Of a DNA stretch of 64,000 bases, positions 1 to 8,065 are shown piece by piece; the stretch's first letter is position 1; the number at the start of each line of letters is the position of its first letter. The stretch lies in assembly GCF_007970665.1 (NCBI RefSeq), contig NZ_CP042430.1:62001-126000 (forward strand), given 5' to 3'. The position numbers were made by a program, and so were the translations under genes. This DNA comes from Baekduia soli (GTDB lineage Bacteria; Actinomycetota; Thermoleophilia; Solirubrobacterales; Solirubrobacteraceae). The notes below the pieces were generated by a model, which had not been told where the DNA came from, did not search any database, and saw nothing but the letters and a program-made list of their open reading frames with translations.

Positions 1-252
1 GGCGAGGCGCCGGGCGCGGAGACCACCGGCGACCCGCTGTTCTGCCGGACCTGGACGCTGCTGGGCACGCCCGCGATGAGCATGCCGCTGCACCGCTCGC
101 CGGCCGGGCTGCCCGTCGGGCTGCAGCTCGTGGCCCCGCGCGGGGCCGACGCCGCGCTGCTGGCCACCGCGCGCTGGGTGGCCGAGCGCCTGCTCGACGA
201 CGGCCGCGTCGCGGTCGTCGAGCCCGCCGCCGCGCAGCGCGATCCCGGCTGA
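1..252 (+). CDS. Amidase (amidase signature family), C-terminal fragment
   Basis: The reading frame is open from the first base and ends at TGA 250-252, giving the last 83 residues of a protein whose start lies outside the window. The segment GTPAMSMPL followed by GLPVGLQLV is the conserved C-terminal end of amidase-signature hydrolases (GatA-like and related amide hydrolases), where these strands close over the Ser-cisSer-Lys site. The catalytic Ser/Lys part is not in the window, so the substrate cannot be predicted. The next gene downstream is on the opposite strand and converges with this one. Confidence 0.8.
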   Translation, partial: GEAPGAETTGDPLFCRTWTLLGTPAMSMPLHRSPAGLPVGLQLVAPRGADAALLATARWVAERLLDDGRVAVVEPAAAQRDPG

Positions 253-493
253 GTCCCGCCTCGGGCGGCGGCGCCCGACGCCGTGGCGCTCGCGTGGCGC
301 ATGCCCATCGCGGGGGCCGGCCCAGGACCTGGCCGTAGACCCGCCACGGGCCGCTGTCGTGGTCCCGCCGCGCTCGTCGGCGCAGGCCGCGCCCGGTCCG
401 GCCAGGGCGCCCGCGATCGCGACCGCGGTGAGCGCCAGTCCGCGGAACGTGCTGCGCGTGGACTTCCCCTCCTGTGGTGACGGGCATCGCCGC

Positions 494-1762
494 TCACCCC
501 GGAGCGGCGGTCTCGGCCGCGGCGACCGCAGCGAGCGCGAGCGTGCGCTCCATCTCGTTGCGGACGATCGACAGGCCCTCGTCGACTCCCATGCCCGGCT
601 TGGCCAGCATCTGGTCGGCGCCCGCGCCGAGCGCGACGTGCACCGACACCTGCGCGGCGCGCTCGGTCTCGGTGCACGAGCCGCCGAGCAGCGCGGTCAC
701 GCCGTGGCGGCGGCAGTCGAGGATCGCCTCGACGGCGTGGTGCAGCGAGCCGAGGTCGGGCGCCTTGACCTGGATCACGTCGGCGGCGCCGGCCCGGGTG
801 AACGCCCGGACGTCCGCCGCGCTGTTGGCCCACTCGTCGGCGACGAGCTGCACCCCGGCGCCCCGGGCGGCGAGGATGCGCCGCAGCTGCGCCATCGCCG
901 CGATCTGACCGTCGCGCGAGCCGGCGTCCACCGGATGCTCGACGCGCAGGGCCAGCGGCGCGGCCTCGGCGCCCATGGCGCAGACGATGTCGGCGACCGC
1001 CTCGAGGTCGCCCCGCGCGACCTCGCCGAGCAACCCGTACACGTCGAAGTGCAGGACCGGCGCGTAGGCCGCCGAGGGGCGCAGCTGCTGCACCCGCTCG
1101 CGCACCCAGCGCACGTAGGCGATGAGGTCGGCGCCACCGGCGCCGACGAGGGAGGGCTCGTTGATGAGCCCGTGCGGCAGCGCGTCGACGCCCTTGAGGA
1201 TCATCTTGTCCACGTTGACCCGGCGCTCCTCGCCGCTCTGCGCGTAGACGGGGATCCGCCGCAACGGCCCGTCCAGCCCCCACTCGGCGCGCACGTGCTC
1301 GGCCATCGTCACGCCCGCGCCGTGCGCCGCCGCGTCGAGCAGCGCCTGCGACAGCCCGTAGGTCGCCGCCGTCCCCACATCGTCGATCGCCGCCGCGAGC
1401 CGGTCGAGCCGCCGTGCGGCGGCGCGGAAGCCGTCGACGGCCGTGCCGCGCAGCTCCGGCGCCACCGCGCCGGCGATCACGGCGGCGAGCGCCTGGGCAC
1501 GCAGGCGCGGCTCGCGCCCGCCGACGCCGCTGTACTGGACGCTGACGCAGTCGCCGTGGGCCACGTGCCCGTCGCTGAGGACGAGCAGCACCGAGACGGC
1601 CTCGGCCGGAGCTCGGATCGCGTCGGCGCCGGGCGTGACGGCCGGGCCGCGGTAGGCCAGGCCGTCGCGCGGCGCGCCGCCCTTGATCGCGGCCTGGTCG
1701 TCGGCGAAGAACCCTCCGGTGGCCGGCACGGCGAGGACGTCGGTGATGGTGAGCCCAGGCAT
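494..1762 (-). CDS. mal: Methylaspartate ammonia-lyase
   Basis: The product (422 aa, normal family length) should catalyse reversible deamination of L-threo-3-methylaspartate to mesaconate, a step of the methylaspartate routes of glutamate breakdown. It belongs to the enolase superfamily. Visible metal ligands are Asp240 (HFDVYG), Glu275 (VEHPV) and Asp309 (ADEW). Gln331 and Lys333 in QVKAPDLG match the catalytic Gln/Lys pair known from the clostridial enzyme with a constant offset of two residues. The YAQSGEER and NVDKMILKG segments are also family signatures. No glutamate mutase genes lie nearby, so the physiological pathway is open; some homologues act on other 3-substituted aspartates. 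Confidence 0.9.
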   Translation of the reverse strand: MPGLTITDVLAVPATGGFFADDQAAIKGGAPRDGLAYRGPAVTPGADAIRAPAEAVSVLLVLSDGHVAHGDCVSVQYSGVGGREPRLRAQALAAVIAGAVAPELRGTAVDGFRAAARRLDRLAAAIDDVGTAATYGLSQALLDAAAHGAGVTMAEHVRAEWGLDGPLRRIPVYAQSGEERRVNVDKMILKGVDALPHGLINEPSLVGAGGADLIAYVRWVRERVQQLRPSAAYAPVLHFDVYGLLGEVARGDLEAVADIVCAMGAEAAPLALRVEHPVDAGSRDGQIAAMAQLRRILAARGAGVQLVADEWANSAADVRAFTRAGAADVIQVKAPDLGSLHHAVEAILDCRRHGVTALLGGSCTETERAAQVSVHVALGAGADQMLAKPGMGVDEGLSIVRNEMERTLALAAVAAAETAAPG

Positions 1763-1938
1763 CGGCGCCAGTCTGGCGGCGGCCCCGGTCGGCGGTCTCG
1801 TCCACCAACAGACATCAATGCGGGGCGTCAGACGGTCGACCCAAGGGAGTACGCGGGCGTCTTGCCCGTGCGGGGGCCCGAGGCGTGCTGACGCAGGCGC
1901 GCGAGCTCTGCCACCTCACGTCCAAGAAGGACTACAGC

Positions 1939-3462
1939 ATGCCCCGTCTTCCGCGTCTGCTGGCGCCGGCTGCGGCCCTCGCCGCCCTCGCCGCGGTCGT
2001 TCCCGCCGCCCAGGCGGCGTCGACCGCCACCTTCCCATCCTCGGGTCCGGCGACCGCGACCGTCCAGATCACCGATCCGGGCCCGGCCTCGCCGACGGTG
2101 CACCTGACCGCGACGGTCGCCGACGCCTCCCACCTGGCCGACACGCGCGTGTTCCTCGGCCAGGACGGAGCGACCCCGAACGTCTCGGTCGGGATCGACG
2201 GCGTGCGCGACGCGCGCTACGACGACACCTACGACGGCGACCTCTCGACCGCGGGCTGCTCGATCTACGACAGCACGCGGACCTATGCCCCCGAGGTGAC
2301 GCACACGGCCGACACGCTGTCGGTCGACCTGCCCAAGGGCGAGATCATCTCCTTCGAGGACACCGAGGTGGCCGTCGGCGACATCGGCACCGACGCGCCC
2401 TGCGACAACGGCGGCGGCTTCCACGGCGTCGCGATGGACTACCCGGGCGTCCGCGAGACCATCGACGGCTTCTCCTGGGACGCGCCCGCCGCCCCCGCCG
2501 TCACGACCGACGGCGGCCGCCGGCAGGTCGCGCTGAGCTTCGACCAGGAGCCCGGTACCCAGTACGACATCTACCGCGTGGTCGACGGCGTGCGCTCGGA
2601 CACCCCGTTCGTTTCCAACGTCCGCGGCGACGGCAGCGACGTCCAGGTCGTCATCGACCAGGACCCCGAGGGCAACGCCCTGGAGCCGGGCACCACCTAC
2701 CGCTTCCAGGTCCAGGCCACGCGGCTGTTCAACGTCTGGCAGGGCTCGGACATGGTTCAGCCGACCAGCCCGTTCAGCGCCGTCGTGTCGGCCACGACCG
2801 CGGCCGTGCAGTCCGTCCGCTTCCTCTCGGCGCCCCCGGCCACCACGAGCGACAGCACCGCCCAGCTGACCTGGGCCATCGACGGCAACGACGCCGGCCA
2901 GGCGCCGTTCTGCGTCCTGGACGACCGCGTCGAGGTGGCCTGCACCACGACGGGCGTCAGCCTCACCGGCCTCGCGCCGGGCGCCCACGCGCTGACCGTG
3001 TACCCCGCCGACGGCGAGCGCTCGTTCACCGCGTCATGGACCGTCGTCGCGCCCGCCCCCGCCCCGGCCGTCGTCCCGGCGCCCGCCGTGGTCCTCCCGC
3101 GGGTCACCTTGCCGGCCGTGCGCTCCAACGACCGTGACGGCGACGGCATCGCGAACACGTGGCTGGTCGGCGGCCGGCTCGCGTCCGCCCCGGCGGCGCC
3201 GAAGGCGGCCGTGACCGCCAAGCGCGTCACGCTGTCGCTGCGGGCCGCGGCCAAGGCCGCCAAGCACGTGCGCATCTACCGGGCCGACGGCACCGGCGGC
3301 TTCAAGCTCGTCGGGACCGTCTCCCCGAAGCGCGGCACGTTCGCCGACACGAAGGTCAAGCCCGGCCACACCTACCGCTACAAGACGGTGGCGGTCAACG
3401 CCAAGGGCCAGCAGGGCCAGGCGTCCAAGGCGGTCACCGCGAAGGTCCGCAAGACCCGCTAG
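1939..3462 (+). CDS. Secreted fibronectin-III-like protein
   Basis: This is a 507-residue exported protein. I chose ATG 1939 because AAGAAGGA lies about 8 bases upstream and because the N-terminus (MPRLPRLLAP then an Ala-rich core ending AQAAS) is a typical Sec signal peptide. The mature part is rich in Thr, Asp and Val and seems to be built of beta-sandwich repeats. The last 90 residues (VRIYRADGTGGFKLVG, then GHTYRYKTVAVNAKGQQG) read as a fibronectin type III domain, and a similar segment (YDIYRVVDG, TTYRFQVQA) lies near residues 210-270. No catalytic motif is visible. Its stop codon TAG 3460-3462 lies inside the target site of the adjacent insertion sequence, which separates the gene from its probable terminator at 4561-4595. 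Confidence 0.75.
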   Translation: MPRLPRLLAPAAALAALAAVVPAAQAASTATFPSSGPATATVQITDPGPASPTVHLTATVADASHLADTRVFLGQDGATPNVSVGIDGVRDARYDDTYDGDLSTAGCSIYDSTRTYAPEVTHTADTLSVDLPKGEIISFEDTEVAVGDIGTDAPCDNGGGFHGVAMDYPGVRETIDGFSWDAPAAPAVTTDGGRRQVALSFDQEPGTQYDIYRVVDGVRSDTPFVSNVRGDGSDVQVVIDQDPEGNALEPGTTYRFQVQATRLFNVWQGSDMVQPTSPFSAVVSATTAAVQSVRFLSAPPATTSDSTAQLTWAIDGNDAGQAPFCVLDDRVEVACTTTGVSLTGLAPGAHALTVYPADGERSFTASWTVVAPAPAPAVVPAPAVVLPRVTLPAVRSNDRDGDGIANTWLVGGRLASAPAAPKAAVTAKRVTLSLRAAAKAAKHVRIYRADGTGGFKLVGTVSPKRGTFADTKVKPGHTYRYKTVAVNAKGQQGQASKAVTAKVRKTR

Positions 3463-3463
3463 G

Positions 3464-4541
3464 TGACGTGCCTCGGGACGTTCCGAACGTCTGAGGGCTG
3501 AAGTTGAGGCATCCGGGCTGAGACAGAGGCTGTGGGTCTTCTCAAGGATCCAACGGCCTCGGAGGTCATCAGCCCGGATGCAGTGCAAGCGTAGGTGGCT
3601 GCCCAGCTGGCAGCGTGTCGAGCTGGTTGATTGGTGTCTTGGCGAGGGACTTCCTCGACGCCAGGCAGCGGCCCGTCGGCGGGTGAGCGTGTCGACGGTG
3701 CAGTACTGGATCGACCGGTACCGCAACGCCTCAGACGCCGAGCGAGCGTCGGGCGCGTGGGCGCAGGATCGACCCTCGACGCCGCATCGCCAGCCGACGC
3801 GGTCCAGCGACGAGCTGCACGACCGTGTCTGCCAGGCGCGGACGCGGACGGGCTGGGGGCCGCGCCTGATCGCCTCCGAGCTCGGCATCGCGCACGCGAC
3901 GGTCTCGCGCTGTCTGAAGCGGCGCGGCATGTCGCGCCAGCCGCCGGCGCCCCGAGAGGCGGTGCAGCGCTTTGAGTGGCCGTGCCCTGGGGCGTTGATC
4001 CAAAACGACGTCAAGCGTTTCGCGCGGTTCTCCTCACCCGGCCATGCCGTCACCGGCAACCGTCACCGCACGGGCGCCGAGAAGCGCCAGCGTGTCGGCT
4101 ACGAGTTCGCCCACAGCGCGATCGACGACCACAGCCGCCTGGCCTACACCGAGCTGCACCGCGACGAGAAGGCCGCCACCGTCATCGGCTTCACCGAGCG
4201 GGCGATCGCGTTCTTCGCTGCGCACGGCATCATCATCGAGCGCTGGCAGACCGACAACGCCTGGACCTACACCCACAACAAGGCGCTGGCCGCCCTGTTT
4301 GACAGCCACGGCATCCGGCATCGCACGATCGCGCCCCGCACGCCGCGCCACAACGGCAAGGTCGAGCGCTACCAGCAGACCCTCAAACGCGAATGGGGCC
4401 TGGGACAGCGCTACCGCTCAAGCGACGCCAGAGCCGCAGCGCTGCCACACTGGCTGCACCACTACAACAACGAGCGGAACCACAGCTCGCTCGGCAACCG
4501 GCCGCCCATCACCCGCGTTCGGAACGACCTGAGGCAGAACA
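3464..4541 (+). mobile_element. IS481-family insertion sequence, complete
   Basis: The element is 1078 bp with one transposase gene. Terminal inverted repeats begin with TG at both ends. The inner 20 bp match 18/20 (left 3470-3489, GCCTCGGGACGTTCCGAACG; right 4516-4535, read on the minus strand as GCCTCAGGTCGTTCCGAACG). The flanks are GCTAGG on the left (3458-3463) and GCTAGC on the right (4542-4547). This agrees with the NCTAGN target and 6-bp duplication known for Bordetella IS481, with one mismatched base. The element sits between the FN3 gene stop codon and the hairpin at 4561-4595. Confidence 0.9.
3509..3581 (+). promoter_or_regulatory. Inverted repeat sequestering the transposase start codon
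   Basis: A perfect 13-bp inverted repeat pairs GCATCCGGGCTGA (3509-3521) with TCAGCCCGGATGC (3569-3581). The transposase ATG (3578-3580) lies inside the 3' arm, and the GGAGG-like stretch at 3561-3565 lies in the loop. In RNA entering from outside the element, this hairpin would hide the start codon. That is a known way for IS elements to avoid expression by read-through transcription. Confidence 0.6.
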
Positions 4542-4546
4542 GCTAG
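3578..4546 (+). CDS. IS481-family DDE transposase
   Basis: The 322-residue protein cuts and joins the IS ends. An N-terminal helix-turn-helix region (about residues 25-50, RRQAAARRRVSVSTVQYW) and a second helical DNA-binding part precede an integrase-core (rve) domain. The acidic triad is Asp144 (QNDVKRF), Asp226 (WQTDNAW) and Glu263 (GKVERYQ). It appears intact. Its last sense codon begins at the last base of the element, and the TAG stop (4544-4546) comes from the duplicated CTAG target. The reading frame is therefore closed only by the insertion site. Confidence 0.93.
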   Translation: MQCKRRWLPSWQRVELVDWCLGEGLPRRQAAARRRVSVSTVQYWIDRYRNASDAERASGAWAQDRPSTPHRQPTRSSDELHDRVCQARTRTGWGPRLIASELGIAHATVSRCLKRRGMSRQPPAPREAVQRFEWPCPGALIQNDVKRFARFSSPGHAVTGNRHRTGAEKRQRVGYEFAHSAIDDHSRLAYTELHRDEKAATVIGFTERAIAFFAAHGIIIERWQTDNAWTYTHNKALAALFDSHGIRHRTIAPRTPRHNGKVERYQQTLKREWGLGQRYRSSDARAAALPHWLHHYNNERNHSSLGNRPPITRVRNDLRQNS

Positions 4547-4560
4547 CCGCGTCCGGCCTC

Positions 4561-4595
4561 CGGCACCGCCGTCCCCCCGGGGCGCGGCGGTGCCG
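4561..4595 (+). terminator. Strong GC hairpin, probable displaced terminator
   Basis: An 11-bp perfect stem pairs CGGCACCGCCG (4561-4571) with CGGCGGTGCCG (4585-4595) around a 13-nt loop. No U-tract follows. Without the IS, it would begin about 15 nt after the stop codon of the secreted FN3 protein. It therefore probably served as that gene's terminator and now also insulates the arsR-like operon from the transposase. Confidence 0.55.
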
Positions 4596-4623
4596 GGCAC
4601 GCCGGGTATCTCAGCCTTGGCAT

Positions 4624-4643
4624 ATATAAGCCTAGACTGATAT
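4624..4643. promoter_or_regulatory. Imperfect palindrome, probable ArsR-family operator
   Basis: ATATAAGCCTAGACTGATAT equals its own reverse complement at 16 of 20 positions (ATAT-N-AG-N-CTAG-N-CT-N-ATAT). It is unusually AT-rich for this genome and ends 9 bases before the GTG start of the adjacent regulator. Both features fit an autoregulatory operator/promoter. Confidence 0.6.
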
Positions 4644-4652
4644 CCTTCTGGA

Positions 4653-5018
4653 GTGCACGCGTTCGACGTCCTCGGCGACCCCGTCCGTCGTCGGATCCTC
4701 ACCCTCCTGGCCGACGGTGAGCGACCCGCCGGCGCCATCGGCGCCGTCGTCCAGCGGGAGTTCGGCATCACGCAGCCCGCGGTGTCGCGCCAGCTGCGCG
4801 TGTTGCGCGAGAACGGCTTCGCGACCGTGCGCGCCCAGGGCACGCAACGGCTGTACGCGGTGGACCCCGCTCCGCTGCAGGCCGTCGATGAGTGGCTCGC
4901 GCCCTACCGGCGGTTCTGGGAGGGCCGGCTGGACGCACTGGGCACCGAGCTGGCGCGCGGCCGGCGCACGGCCCGCGCCGGTCGACCAACGATCCCCGCC
5001 AGGAAGGACCGCCCGTGA
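4653..5018 (+). CDS. ArsR-family winged-helix transcriptional regulator
   Basis: This 121-residue regulator starts at GTG 4653 and opens with FDVLGDPVRRRILTLLADGE, the first helices of the ArsR fold. The recognition-helix region is ITQPAVSRQLRVLRENG, and the wing is VRAQGTQRLYAVD. No metal-binding cysteines are present. This places it with the non-metal ArsR proteins commonly paired with an SRPBCC/AHSA1 gene. It overlaps the next gene (GTGA at 5015-5018), so the two are translationally coupled. It probably represses its own operon through the palindrome just upstream. Confidence 0.88.
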   Translation: MHAFDVLGDPVRRRILTLLADGERPAGAIGAVVQREFGITQPAVSRQLRVLRENGFATVRAQGTQRLYAVDPAPLQAVDEWLAPYRRFWEGRLDALGTELARGRRTARAGRPTIPARKDRP

Positions 5019-5599
5019 GCGATCGCGACGACGGGCTCGCCGAGCCCACCCCCCGGCTGCTGCACCGACGCATCGCCGCGGGCGACGCGCGCGTGGCGGT
5101 CTTCGACCGCGTCTACGCCGCCCCGATCGACGACGTCTGGGACGCCTGCACCAATCCCGACCGGCTCGCCCGCTGGTACGTGCCGGTCCGCGGCGACCTG
5201 CGCCTCGGGGGCCGCTTCGAGCAGGCCATGATGGGCTCCGGCGAGATCGTCGAGTGCGAGCCGCCCCGCCACCTGCGGGTGTCGCTGGGCGGCGGGGCCG
5301 ACGAGATCGAGCTGCGCCTGACAGAGGCCGGCCCGGGCGCGACCGCCCTGGAGCTGCAGCACGCCACGACGATCGCCGAGCACACGATCGGCGGGCAGGT
5401 CTTCGACGCGATCTTCTGCATGGGCGGTGGCTACTACCCGCGGCTCCTCGCGCTGGACCGCCACCTGCGCCGGGCGCTCCCCGACGGCTACGACCCGCTC
5501 GTCATGCACGAGAACCCCGCGATGCGGCCGGCCATCGAGCGCGGCAGCAGCGCGATGGCGGCGCTGTTGGCCGCGACCGCGTCGCGCGCCCGCGACTGA
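5015..5599 (+). CDS. SRPBCC/AHSA1-type START-like domain protein
   Basis: This 194-residue protein starts at GTG 5015 behind AGGAAGGA (5001-5008). Residues about 25-160 carry the AHSA1/SRPBCC pattern: FDRVYAAPIDDVWDACTNPDRLARWYVP, then GGRFEQAMMGSGEIVECEPPRHL. The family forms a hydrophobic pocket and usually binds or senses small ligands. Arrangement with an ArsR regulator as the first gene is common in actinobacteria, and its biochemical role is generally unknown. The C-terminal extension (VMHENPAMRPAIERGSSAM) is outside the core domain. Confidence 0.8.
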   Translation: MSDRDDGLAEPTPRLLHRRIAAGDARVAVFDRVYAAPIDDVWDACTNPDRLARWYVPVRGDLRLGGRFEQAMMGSGEIVECEPPRHLRVSLGGGADEIELRLTEAGPGATALELQHATTIAEHTIGGQVFDAIFCMGGGYYPRLLALDRHLRRALPDGYDPLVMHENPAMRPAIERGSSAMAALLAATASRARD

Positions 5600-5670
5600 G
5601 GACCGGAGATCCCGATCGACTACAGGCGGACGGAGGTGAGCTCACCGATGTGGAGGCGGTCGGCGGCGTT

Positions 5671-5688
5671 CCCGTCGAGCTCGACGGG
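5671..5688. promoter_or_regulatory. Perfect 18-bp palindrome upstream of the amidohydrolase operon
   Basis: CCCGTCGAGCTCGACGGG is identical to its reverse complement. It lies about 70 bp after the SRPBCC stop and about 147 bp before the first operon gene. It has no loop, which suits a protein-binding operator better than a terminator. The gene-free stretch 5600-5834 otherwise holds only the GAAGGAGA ribosome-binding site just before ATG 5835. Confidence 0.4.
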
Positions 5689-5834
5689 CGTCACCGGGCG
5701 CACGACGGAGGGCAGGCCCGCACCGTCGCACGGCCCCAGGCGGCCTGGAGCGACCTCCTCCGTGACGCCCGCGATTGCGCTGCGCGGCGGCACACCCGTA
5801 CGCTGGCCCTCACAGCGGCCGAAGGAGAGACGGC

Positions 5835-6958
5835 ATGACGTCATTGATCGACAGCACGGCCTCGCGCCCCGAGGGTGGGGCGCGGACGCTCATCATCGAC
5901 ACGGATACGCACAACTTCCCACTGCCGCCCGACATCGCGCCGTACCTGTCCGGCACCTGGGCGCGGTACCTCGAGACCTTCGGGCTGCGCACCGTCGGCG
6001 AGCACGGGATCCCGCGCGGCCGCCTCATGGCGTCGCGCGCCGACGCCTGGTCGCCGCGGGGCCGGCCGCCCGGCAACGACGCCGAGTACTTCGTCGAGCA
6101 GCTCCTGGACCGCTACGACGTGCACGCGGCGATCCTCAACAACTCGGCGACGTTCTTCACCGGCATGGTCGGCGGCAACCAGCCCTACGCGTTCACCGAG
6201 GCCTTCGTCGCCGCGGTCAACGACTGGGTCGTCGCCGAGTGGCTGTCGGTCGACGAGCGGCTGTACTCGTCGATCACGGTCGCCGTCGAGGATCCGAAGG
6301 CGACCGTCGCCGAGATCGAGCGCTTCGGCGCCGACGAGCGCTTCGTCCACCTCGGCCTGCCGTTCTCCACCCGCAACCCCATGGGGGCGCGGAAGTACTG
6401 GGACATGTTCGAGGCGGCATCGCACTTCGGCCTGCCGCTCTCGCTCCACACCGGCAACGCGCCGATGCCCAGCACGGGATCGGGCTGGCCGAGCTTCTAC
6501 TTCGAGGACCACATGGATCGACCGCCGTCCGTCCTGGCCCAGCTCGCGAGCCTCATCTGCGAGGGCGTCTTCGACCGCTTCCCCGACCTCAAGGTCGTCG
6601 TCCAGGAGGGCGGCTGGACCTGGGCCCCGTCCTACAGCTGGCTGCTGGACAGCGCCTGGCGCCGGCTGCGCGAGGAGGAGCCCTACCCGTTCGACCGCGC
6701 CCCGTCGGAGTACCTGCGCGACCACGTCTGGTTCACGACCCAGCCGATGGAGGAGACGCGCCGGCCCCACGAGTTCGACGAGGTCCTGGCCATGCTCGCC
6801 AAGGACCGGCTCATGTTCGCCAGCGACTACCCGCACTGGGACTTCGACCCGCCCGACCGCGCGCTGCCCACGACGCTGGCGCCCGAGCTGCGCGAGGCGG
6901 TGCTCGGGGCACGGCCGCCGCGCTGTACCCGCGGCTGGCCGAGGGGTTCGTCGCCTGA
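5835..6958 (+). CDS. Amidohydrolase-2 family metal-dependent hydrolase, 3' end frameshifted
   Basis: About 374 residues of a TIM-barrel amidohydrolase (ACMSD/LigW-like clan, often decarboxylases or C-C hydrolases). The DTDTHNFP segment near residue 20 supplies the DxDxH-like metal motif. SLHTGNAP provides the barrel histidine and FASDYPHWD the conserved C-terminal Asp. The frame as read runs past 6904 into unrelated sequence. Inserting one G in the run at about 6904-6908 restores GGTAAALYPRLAEGFVA and the stop at 6956-6958, which overlaps the next ATG. This is either a real frameshift or a sequence error. First gene of a five-gene operon. Confidence 0.8.
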
Positions 6959-8064
6959 TGCCGGCCGTCGCCCCCGACCGCCCCGACCTGCTGGGCACGC
7001 CGTGGACCGGCGCGGTCATCGACGCCGACCTGCACGTCAACCCGCCGTCGCTGGAGGCCATCCGGCCCTACCTGGCCCGCCAGTGGCTGGAGTGGATCGA
7101 CGAGACCGGGTTCACCGCGCCGGCGTCGCTGGTGACGAAGTACCCGCCGGGCAGCAGCGTGACGTGCGCGGCGCGCTGGCGACCGGCCGACGGCCGCACC
7201 CCGGCCAGCGACCTCGGCCTCCTGCAGGAGCACGTGCTCGACCCGCTCGGCGTCGAGCGCGCGGTCATCAGCTGCTACTGGGGCCAGGACGCCATCCGCA
7301 ACCCGGACTTCGCCGCCGCGCTGGCCCGGGCGATGAACGACTGGCTCGTCGACGAGTGGCTGGACCGCGACCCGCGCCTGCGCGCGACCGCCGTCGTCCC
7401 GTCGCACAACCCCGCCGATGCGGCGGCCGAGATCGACCGGGTCGGAGGGCATCCCGGGTTCGTGCAGGTGTTCCTGCCGCTGTGGTCGCCCAAGTTGTAC
7501 GGCAACCGCATCTGGCTGCCGCTCTTCGAGGCGATCGAGCGTCATGACCTCGTCGCCGGCCTGCACTACGGCGGCTCGTCGGAGGGCGCGACGACCGGCA
7601 CGGGGTGGGCGACGTGGTTCTTGGAGGAGTACGTCAGCGCGCTGGGCATGTGCTGGCAGCAGCTGACGAGCATGATCTGCGAGGGGCTCTTCCAGCGCTA
7701 CCCGACGCTGCGCGTCTCGCTGCTGGAGACCGGCTTCACGTGGCTGGCCCCGTTCCTCTGGCGGCTGGACAAGGAGTGGAAGGGGCTGCGGCGCGAGGTG
7801 CCCTGGGTCGACCGGCTGCCCTCCGACATCTTCCGCGAGCACGTCAAGGTCGCCGTCCAGCCCATCGGGGCCGGCCCGTCGCCCGACGACCTCGCCCGCC
7901 ACGTGGAGTGGCTGGGCTCCGACGAGATCCTCATGTTCGGCTCCGACTACCCCCACGGGCACGAGCACCCCGTCGCGACGCTGCTCGACGTGCTGCCCGA
8001 GGCGGCGCGCGCCAAGGTCATGGCCGGCAACGCCCGGGCCCACTACAAGCTCGGCGACGGCTGA
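6958..8064 (+). CDS. Amidohydrolase-2 family metal-dependent hydrolase (second copy)
   Basis: This 368-residue protein is a paralogue of the preceding one and is intact. It starts at ATG 6958, overlapping the upstream TGA (TGATG). The metal motif appears as IDADLHVNPP near residue 22. GLHYGGSSEG contributes the barrel histidine, and MFGSDYPHGHEHP the late Asp. Both copies share the layout LICEG(V/L)F-R(F/Y)P-L and a YCEEL-like helix, suggesting gene duplication and perhaps a heteromer or successive steps on related substrates. No close functional assignment is possible from sequence alone. Confidence 0.85.
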   Translation: MPAVAPDRPDLLGTPWTGAVIDADLHVNPPSLEAIRPYLARQWLEWIDETGFTAPASLVTKYPPGSSVTCAARWRPADGRTPASDLGLLQEHVLDPLGVERAVISCYWGQDAIRNPDFAAALARAMNDWLVDEWLDRDPRLRATAVVPSHNPADAAAEIDRVGGHPGFVQVFLPLWSPKLYGNRIWLPLFEAIERHDLVAGLHYGGSSEGATTGTGWATWFLEEYVSALGMCWQQLTSMICEGLFQRYPTLRVSLLETGFTWLAPFLWRLDKEWKGLRREVPWVDRLPSDIFREHVKVAVQPIGAGPSPDDLARHVEWLGSDEILMFGSDYPHGHEHPVATLLDVLPEAARAKVMAGNARAHYKLGDG

Positions 8065-8065
8065 G

